From positions 1 to 11,280 of the forward strand of contig DASYMJ010000164.1 of assembly GCA_036009105.1 (NCBI GenBank): 11,280 nt of DNA. Direction: 5' to 3'. This stretch comes from JAFAVZ01 sp036009105. Its GTDB lineage: Bacteria; Acidobacteriota; Thermoanaerobaculia; Gp7-AA8. The translations under genes were made by a program, and so were the position numbers. The first letter of the stretch is position 1, and the number at the start of each line of letters is the position of its first letter. The notes below the pieces were generated by a model. It saw only the letters and a list, made by a program, of their open reading frames with translations, searched no databases and had not been told where the DNA came from. Below, piece after piece: positions 6,055 through 11,280 of this stretch.

Positions 6055-8967
6055 ATTCAAGGCCTTCCATTTCGCGAGCGTTTCCTTCGCCATCGGCTCG
6101 AGCTTCGCCCACGAGGCGCGCGCGTCCTGTGTCGGCGCCACGTCGGCGCCGTCGATGGCGATCTGCAAGCGCTCCAAGGCGTTGTCGAGCGAACGGAGCG
6201 TGGAGGGGGAGGTCGGGTTCACCCACCATTGGCCCGGATCGCCGCCGACCAGGTCCGCCGCGGCGGGCACCTTGCGCGCGGCCGCCAGCGCCGCGGCAAC
6301 CTGCGCGCGCAGCGCTTCCACCTGCCGCGCCAATGCGAACTGCTCGGCATACGCGGACGGCGGCAGCGTGATGCGCGGATCAGGGGCGACGGTCAACGGC
6401 TGCTCCAGGCGCTGCCCATCCACGGTGAGCACGAGCTGGTACGAGCCGGGCGGCGCCCACACCCCCTCGGAGTACGCGACGTCGCCATCCGCGAGCGGGG
6501 CCGGCGCGGGATAGCGCAGCGGCCAGACGAAGCGATGCATGCCCGGCGTCGTGGTCAGGAAAGACGGCGTCACGTACCACTCCGGGCTGGTGCGCAGCTT
6601 GGCCGGATCGGCGGGCGCCGGCACGTCCGCACTGCTGTAGCGGCGGACCAGCGCGCCTTGCGCATCGAGGATCTCCAGCGTCACCGACGAGGCGGGGCCG
6701 AGCACGTAGTCGATGTAGGCGCCCAGCGGCGGGTTGGGGGCGAGCGGCTCGTCCTTCGGCATCGGCGTGCCGGCGAAACCGGATGGCCGCTCGCGATAGG
6801 CGATGGCGGGGCGATAGAGGAACGGCAGCGAAGAAACGGACTGGCGAAGCGGCGTCACGTCATCGAGCACCCAGAACGAGCGGCCGTGCGTGCCGATCAC
6901 CACGTCCTTCTCGTGCACGTCGATGTCGCGCACCGAGGTCACCGGCAGGTTGAGCTGGAGCGGCTGCCAGTGGTCGCCGTCGTCGAACGAGACCGACATG
7001 CCGCTCTCCGTCGCGGCGTAGAGCAGGCCGCGGCGCACCGCATCCTCGCGCACCGCGTTGACGAACGCCGGCAGGCCGTCCGCGATCAGCTTCCACGTCC
7101 TGCCGCCGTCATGCGTGCGGTAGACGTAGGGGCGGAAGTCGTCCAGGCGATGGCGATCGACGGCCGCGTACGCCGTCTCCGCATCAAAGTGCGAGGTGTC
7201 GATGATGCCCACCTTCGACCAGGCGCCGAGGCCGGCGGGCGTGACGTTGTCCCAATGCTGCCCTTCGTCGCGCGTGCGCCAGATCAGGCCGTCGTCCGTG
7301 CCCACCCACAGGTCGTGATCGGCGGTGCGGGAGGGGGCGATGGCGTAGACGACGCCCATCCGCTGGCCGGTCACCGCGCGCAGCGAGGCGGTCGCCGGAT
7401 CGAGGTTCGGCGGCACGCCCGGATCCTCACGGGTGAGGTCGGCGCTGATCACGGTCCAGTGCTTGCCGCCATCCTCGGTGCGGAACACGCGCTGGTTGGC
7501 GAAGTAGAGGACCCGCGGATCGCGGGTGGAGAAGACGAGCGGCAGCGTCCAGGTGCGGCGGTCGTTGTACGGATAGGCCAGGGTCGGGTCGACCGATTGC
7601 GTCTGGCCGGTGCGCACGTCGAGCTTGTCCACGCGGCCGCCGTAGACGGTGTCCGGGTCGTTCGGATCGGGCGCCACGTTGTCGCTCTCGCCGCCCGCCG
7701 TCGTCTCCCGGAACTGGGACATGGTGATGCCGTCGACGTTCGCCGTGCGGCTGGGGATGCCGGCCGCGCCGGAGTCCTGCTGCGAGCCGTAGACCCAGTA
7801 GGGAAAACGGTTGTCGGTGATGACGTGGTAGAACTGGCCGGTGGGCTGGTTGTACCAGGAGCTCCACGTCTTCCCGCCATTGACCGAGACCACCGCCCCC
7901 TGATCGACGCCGAGGATGCGGCGGCGGGGCTGCCGCGGATCGATCCAGAGCGAGTGATAGTCGTCGCCGCCCGGCGCGCCTTTGGTCGGCACCCAGGTCT
8001 TCCCGCCATCGGACGAGCGATAGAGATTGACGTTGCAGGACCAGACCACGTCCGCGTCGTCCGGCTCCGCGGTGATGCCGCCAAAGTACCAGCCGCGGCT
8101 CCAGATGCGCTCGTCGGAGCTGCTGCGCGTCCACGTCGCGCCGGCATCGTCCGAGCGGTACATCCCGCCCTTCTCCGCATCGATGATCGCGTACACGCGC
8201 CGCGGCTTGGCGGGCGAGATGGCCAGGCCGATGCGGCCCGGCTTCTCGGGCAGTCCGTTGCCGCGCAGCTCCGTCCAGTGATCGCCGCCGTCGGTCGACT
8301 TGAACAGGCCGCTGCCCGGCCCGTTCGAGGGCGGATAGACGCTCCAGGGCGGGCGCCGGGTCTGCCACAGCGAGGCGTAGAGCACGCGCGGATTGCCCGG
8401 CTCCATGGCCAGGTCGATGGCTCCCGTATCGCTGTCCCCGTTGCGGCTGAGGATGCGCTGCCACGACTTGCCGCCGTCCTTCGAACGGAACACGCCGCGC
8501 TCGGCGTTCGGTCCGTACGGATGGCCGAGAGATGCGACGTAGACCAGCTCGGGATCATCAGGATGGACGAGCACGCGGCCGATCTGCTGGGAGTCCTCCA
8601 GGCCGATGCGCGTCCAGCTCTTCCCGCCATCCGTCGACTTGTACATCCCGTTGCCCTGCGCGATGTCGGAGCGCATGTCCGCCTCGCCGCTGCCGACGTA
8701 GATCACACGCGGATTCGACGGCGCGATGGCCAGCGCGCCGATGGAGCCGACCGGCTGCGAGTCGAAGAGCGGCTGCCAGGTGCGGCCCGCGTCGCGCGTC
8801 TCCCACACGCCGCCGTTCACGCTGCCGAAGTAGAAATGCTCCGGCTCGCCGGGGATGCCGCTCACCGCCAGGACGCGCCCGCCGCGGAACGGACCGATCA
8901 GGCGCCAGCGAAGATCCTGGAAGTGGGCGGGGGCAACGAAGAGGAGTGCGAGGAGGAGGCGGAGCAT
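6025..8967 (-). CDS. Exported Asp-box (BNR/VPS10-sortilin-like) beta-propeller protein, 'glycosyl hydrolase'-type
   Basis: The 980-residue protein starts with a signal peptide (MLRLLLALLFVAPAHF, cleavage near 16-18), so it should be exported. A beta-propeller follows, with at least ten Asp-box motifs of the S/T-x-D-x-G-x-x-W type. Those at about 57-64 (TRDAGRTW), 111-118, 162-169, 224-231, 272-279, 318-325 and 361-368 can be placed, and later ones include TEDGGKHW, TRDEGQHW and THDGGRTW. This pattern is typical of sialidase/VPS10-like propellers that databases often call glycosyl hydrolase without assay support. Past the propeller, a segment with VTLEILDAQGALVRRY, GMHRFVWPLRYP and PPGSYQLVLTVDGQ resembles FlgD/CARDB-like Ig folds, and the last 90 residues look helical. 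No sialidase catalytic set was identified, so enzymatic activity is uncertain. ATG at 8965-8967 is chosen for the signal peptide; the frame stays open upstream to 9150, but that part translates a repeat. The final residues NVGPALQPAR are encoded by an inverted REP. Confidence 0.9.
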   Translation of the reverse strand: MLRLLLALLFVAPAHFQDLRWRLIGPFRGGRVLAVSGIPGEPEHFYFGSVNGGVWETRDAGRTWQPLFDSQPVGSIGALAIAPSNPRVIYVGSGEADMRSDIAQGNGMYKSTDGGKSWTRIGLEDSQQIGRVLVHPDDPELVYVASLGHPYGPNAERGVFRSKDGGKSWQRILSRNGDSDTGAIDLAMEPGNPRVLYASLWQTRRPPWSVYPPSNGPGSGLFKSTDGGDHWTELRGNGLPEKPGRIGLAISPAKPRRVYAIIDAEKGGMYRSDDAGATWTRSSSDERIWSRGWYFGGITAEPDDADVVWSCNVNLYRSSDGGKTWVPTKGAPGGDDYHSLWIDPRQPRRRILGVDQGAVVSVNGGKTWSSWYNQPTGQFYHVITDNRFPYWVYGSQQDSGAAGIPSRTANVDGITMSQFRETTAGGESDNVAPDPNDPDTVYGGRVDKLDVRTGQTQSVDPTLAYPYNDRRTWTLPLVFSTRDPRVLYFANQRVFRTEDGGKHWTVISADLTREDPGVPPNLDPATASLRAVTGQRMGVVYAIAPSRTADHDLWVGTDDGLIWRTRDEGQHWDNVTPAGLGAWSKVGIIDTSHFDAETAYAAVDRHRLDDFRPYVYRTHDGGRTWKLIADGLPAFVNAVREDAVRRGLLYAATESGMSVSFDDGDHWQPLQLNLPVTSVRDIDVHEKDVVIGTHGRSFWVLDDVTPLRQSVSSLPFLYRPAIAYRERPSGFAGTPMPKDEPLAPNPPLGAYIDYVLGPASSVTLEILDAQGALVRRYSSADVPAPADPAKLRTSPEWYVTPSFLTTTPGMHRFVWPLRYPAPAPLADGDVAYSEGVWAPPGSYQLVLTVDGQRLEQPLTVAPDPRITLPPSAYAEQFALARQVEALRAQVAAALAAARKVPAAADLVGGDPGQWWVNPTSPSTLRSLDNALERLQIAIDGADVAPTQDARASWAKLEPMAKETLAKWKALNVGPALQPAR

Positions 8968-8973
8968 GGTTGG

Positions 8974-8979
8974 ATCATA
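8974..8979 (-). promoter_or_regulatory. Candidate -10 box (TATGAT) of the beta-propeller gene
   Basis: On the reverse strand TATGAT (8979-8974) matches the -10 consensus at 5 of 6 bases and is followed by six bases (CCAACC) and then the ATG at 8967. Transcription would begin at or next to the A of the ATG, giving a leaderless mRNA; there is no Shine-Dalgarno. The matching -35 position falls inside the neighbouring REP and shows no TTGACA-like sequence. Confidence 0.4.
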
Positions 8980-8982
8980 AAT

Positions 8983-9048
8983 GTAGGGCCGGCTCTCCAG
9001 CCGGCCCGCGGTCAGAGAATGGCTGGGTCGGCTGAGAGCCGGCCCTAC
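8983..9048. repeat. BIME-like REP / degenerate inverted-REP pair in divergent intergenic region
   Basis: The forward REP at 8983-9006 is identical to the one after the helicase: GTAG, arms GGCCGGCT and AGCCGGCC, loop CTCC. The inverted partner at 9026-9048 has arms GGTCGGCT and AGCCGGCC around a 3-base loop GAG and ends in CTAC, so it has one substitution and one deleted loop base. The outer flanks also mirror each other (ATGTAG and CTACAT, 8981-9050). The pair takes up about half of the 142-bp gap between the two divergent starts. It lies next to the presumed promoters of both genes, where it might influence DNA bending, supercoiling or transcription. Confidence 0.85.
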
Positions 9049-9097
9049 ATTTAGGTTTTCGTGACCAGCACGGGCATATCCGAAACTCCGCGATCCT

Positions 9098-9103
9098 TTT
9101 ACT
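9098..9103 (+). promoter_or_regulatory. Candidate weak -10 box (TTTACT) of the M3 peptidase gene
   Basis: TTTACT matches the -10 consensus at 4 of 6 bases and is followed by six bases (CCCCGC) and then ATG at 9110, the same geometry as in the divergent propeller gene. There is no Shine-Dalgarno before this ATG and no clear -35. The call rests mainly on position and on an A/T-rich patch in GC-rich DNA. Confidence 0.25.
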
Positions 9104-9109
9104 CCCCGC

Positions 9110-11242
9110 ATGAAAAGAAATGTGACATTCCTCACCCTCGCGCTTTGCATCGCCGTATCGGCTTACGCGAAGCCGGCCACCACCGCATCGAACCCCTTCT
9201 ACGCGAAGAGCTCGCTGCCCTATCAGGCGCCGCCGTTCAACAAGATCAAGAACAGCGATTACAAGCCCGCTCTCGAGAAGGGGATGAAAGAGAACCTCGC
9301 CGAGGTGGTCAAGATCGCGAACAGCTCCGCCGCGCCCACCTTCGAGAACACCATCGTGGCGCTGGAGAAGTCGGGCCAGCTGCTCACCCGCACGGCGAAA
9401 GTCTTCTTCAACCTGACCCAGTCGAACACCAACGACACACTGCAGGCTATCGAAGGGGAGATGGCGCCGAAGCTCTCCGCCCATTCGGACGCCATCTATC
9501 TCAACCCGAAGCTCTTCGCCCGCGTGAAGAAGATCTACGACGCGCGCGACGCCTCGGGTCTCGACGCCGACTCCAAGTTCCTCGTGGAGCGCTACTACCG
9601 CAACTTCGTCCGCGCCGGCGCGCAGCTGAATGACGCGGACAAGACCACGCTCAAGAAGCTGAACGAGGAGGAGTCGAAGCTCACCACCGACTTCCGCAAG
9701 AAGGTCCTGGGCGACACCGACGCCTCCGCCGTGGTCATCGACAACAAGGCGGAGCTGGCCGGCCTCACCGACGCGGAGATCGAGGCCGCGGCCCAGGCGG
9801 CGAAAGACGCCAAGCTCGCCTCCGGCAAGTACCTCCTCCGCCTCCGCAACACCACCCAGCAGCCGCTGCTCCAGTCGCTGCAGAATCGCGCGGTCCGCGA
9901 GCGCCTCTTCAACGCTTCCGTACAGCGCGGCAATCACGGCGGCGAGAACGACACGAAGGCGATCGTCACCCGCCTCGCTCAGCTCCGCGCCCAGAAAGCG
10001 AAGCTCCTCGGCTACCCGACCTATGCCGCCTACGTCCTGGACGACCAGATGGCGAAGACGCCGGACACGGCCATCAAGCTGATGTCGGACCTGGTGCCGG
10101 GCGCGACGGCCAAGGCGAAGGAAGAAGCGGCGAAGCTGCAGAAGATGATCGACGCCGAGGGCGGCAACTTCAAGCTCGCTCCGTGGGACTGGGACTACTA
10201 CTCGGAGAAGGTGCGCAAGGCCGAGTACGACCTCGACGAGGCGCAGGTCAAGCCCTACTTCGCGCTCGACCGCGTGCTGAACGACGGCGTGTTCTACGCC
10301 GCGAACCAGCTCTACGGCATCACCTTCAAGCCGCGCAAGGACATCCCGGTCTACAACCCCGACGTCCGGGTGTGGGAAGTCTTCGACGCCGACGGCAAGT
10401 CGCTCGCGCTCTACTACGGCGACTACTACGCCCGCCCGAACAAGAGCGGCGGCGCGTGGATGGACAGCTTCGTCGATCAAAGCAAGTTGATGGGCACCAA
10501 GCCGGTCGTCTTCAACGTGACGAACTTCCAGAAGCCGGCTGCCGGCCAGCCGGCGCTGCTCAGCTTCGACGACGTGAACACGATCTTCCACGAGTTCGGC
10601 CATGCCCTGCACGGCATGTTCTCGAACAACCAGTACCCGACCACGGGCGGCACGAACGTCCCGCGCGACTTCGTGGAGTTCCCCTCGCAGTTCAACGAGC
10701 ACTGGGCGCTGGACGCGAAGGTGTTCGCCAACTACGCGAAGCACTACCAGACCGGCGCGCCGATGCCGGCCGAGCTGGTGGAGAAGATCAAGAAGTCCAA
10801 GACGTTCAACCAGGGCTACGCGCTGACCGAGTACCTCGCGGCGGCGCTGCTGGACATGGGCTGGCACACGCTGCCGCCGGGCCAGCCGCTGCAGGACGTG
10901 AACACGTTCGAGCCGGCCCAGCTGCAGCACTTCAACATCGCGCTGCCCGAGGTGCCGCCGCGCTACCACACGAACTACTTCTCGCACATCTGGGGTGGCG
11001 GCTACGCGGCCGGCTACTACGCGTACCTCTGGTCGGAAGTGATCGACGACGACGCGTACTACTGGTTCCGCGAGAACGGCGGCCTGACCCGCGCGAACGG
11101 CCAGAAGTTCCGGGAGATGATCCTCTCCCGCGGCGGCTCGCAGGACGCGGCCACGCTGTACAAGGCCTTCCGCGGCCGCGATCCGATCGTGGAGCCGCTG
11201 CTCGAGCAGCGGGGCCTGAAGCCGGTGTCGATCACGGAGTAA
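9110..11242 (+). CDS. dcp: Exported M3-family zinc metallopeptidase, peptidyl-dipeptidase Dcp type
   Basis: M3 metallopeptidases cleave short peptides, and Dcp-type enzymes remove C-terminal dipeptides. The 710-residue protein carries a clear signal peptide (MKRNVTFLTLALCIAVSAYA, cleavage after residue 20), pointing to the periplasm; E. coli Dcp (681 residues) lacks such an extended leader. The zinc site is HEFGH at 494-498 within FHEFGHALHGMF. The third ligand is Glu523 in DFVEFPSQ, 25 residues after the second His, the usual M3 spacing. Near the C-terminus, SHIWGGGYAAGYYAYLWS is the family's conserved Tyr/Gly-rich segment that lines the substrate cleft. The N-terminal half is the helical lid of the family (YQAPPFNKIKNSDYKPALEKG, TFENTIVALEKSG). 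The start is fixed by the signal peptide; no Shine-Dalgarno is visible. It is divergent from the exported propeller gene, separated by a REP pair, and another REP begins one base after the TAA stop. Oligopeptidase A-like specificity is an alternative, but Dcp is favoured by sequence style and export. Confidence 0.93.
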   Translation: MKRNVTFLTLALCIAVSAYAKPATTASNPFYAKSSLPYQAPPFNKIKNSDYKPALEKGMKENLAEVVKIANSSAAPTFENTIVALEKSGQLLTRTAKVFFNLTQSNTNDTLQAIEGEMAPKLSAHSDAIYLNPKLFARVKKIYDARDASGLDADSKFLVERYYRNFVRAGAQLNDADKTTLKKLNEEESKLTTDFRKKVLGDTDASAVVIDNKAELAGLTDAEIEAAAQAAKDAKLASGKYLLRLRNTTQQPLLQSLQNRAVRERLFNASVQRGNHGGENDTKAIVTRLAQLRAQKAKLLGYPTYAAYVLDDQMAKTPDTAIKLMSDLVPGATAKAKEEAAKLQKMIDAEGGNFKLAPWDWDYYSEKVRKAEYDLDEAQVKPYFALDRVLNDGVFYAANQLYGITFKPRKDIPVYNPDVRVWEVFDADGKSLALYYGDYYARPNKSGGAWMDSFVDQSKLMGTKPVVFNVTNFQKPAAGQPALLSFDDVNTIFHEFGHALHGMFSNNQYPTTGGTNVPRDFVEFPSQFNEHWALDAKVFANYAKHYQTGAPMPAELVEKIKKSKTFNQGYALTEYLAAALLDMGWHTLPPGQPLQDVNTFEPAQLQHFNIALPEVPPRYHTNYFSHIWGGGYAAGYYAYLWSEVIDDDAYYWFRENGGLTRANGQKFREMILSRGGSQDAATLYKAFRGRDPIVEPLLEQRGLKPVSITE

Positions 11243-11243
11243 T

Positions 11244-11267
11244 GTAGGGCCGGCTCTCCAGCCGGCC
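11244..11267 (+). repeat. REP element (third site, possible partner beyond window)
   Basis: This is GTAG followed by arms GGCCGGCT and AGCCGGCC around the loop CTCC, identical over 24 bases to the REPs at 5957 and 8983. It begins one base after the stop codon of the M3 peptidase gene. Only 13 bases remain to the right edge, so whether an inverted partner follows cannot be seen. Confidence 0.85.
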
Positions 11268-11280
11268 CGATAATCGATGA

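Noticed and set aside
5992..9054. 1020-codon open frame on the plus strand
   Set aside because: It is antisense to the Asp-box propeller gene and runs into REP sequence at both ends. The translation is low-complexity Arg/Ala/Gly/His-rich.
8968..9150. Upstream start for the propeller protein (61 extra codons)
   Set aside because: The extra residues are translated from the REP pair and from antisense of the peptidase start. The ATG at 8967 gives a clean signal peptide.

Overview
The window is very GC-rich DNA with five protein genes packed tightly, no tRNA, rRNA or CRISPR array, and a family of short GC-rich palindromic repeats in the gaps. A long secreted beta-propeller protein with many Asp-boxes, a periplasmic-type M3 dipeptidyl carboxypeptidase, a full-length Lhr helicase and a possible selenoprotein would all fit a Gram-negative soil or sediment bacterium, with Acidobacteriota my best guess. 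That taxonomic call is inference from gene style, not from a marker gene.

Layout. Bases 1-938 (minus) hold the first 312 codons of a MalK/UgpC-type sugar ABC transporter ATPase, which runs off the left edge. Just upstream of it on the same strand, 959-1741 encodes a membrane-anchored peroxiredoxin-like protein whose reading frame is interrupted by one in-frame TGA. The TGA sits exactly where the first Cys of the redox motif WCPFC is expected, and an 11-bp bulged hairpin follows 3 nt later. The best reading is a 260-residue selenoprotein with a U-P-F-C active site, which an ordinary gene caller would split in two. A 67-bp divergent gap leads to 1809-5951 (plus), a 1380-residue Lhr helicase with its C-terminal extension. 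Convergent to it, 6025-8967 (minus) encodes a 980-residue exported Asp-box/VPS10-like beta-propeller. A 142-bp divergent gap follows, then 9110-11242 (plus), an exported M3-family (Dcp-type) metallopeptidase.

Repeats. Three intergenic sites carry the same element: the tetranucleotide GTAG followed by a perfect 8-bp hairpin with a 4-nt loop. This is the layout of REP sequences mobilised by RAYT (TnpA-REP) transposases. Two sites are REP/inverted-REP pairs (BIME-like), and the third is cut by the right edge. One inverted copy lies inside the end of the beta-propeller gene and supplies its last ten residues and stop codon.

How the genes work together. No single pathway links all five. The propeller and the peptidase are divergently transcribed exported proteins that could both serve extracytoplasmic protein or polymer turnover. 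The selenoprotein is probably a periplasm-facing thiol/selenol redox enzyme. Lhr is a nucleic-acid repair helicase. None of the five starts has a convincing Shine-Dalgarno sequence, and most have a -10-like hexamer 6-10 nt before the ATG, which suggests leaderless transcripts.
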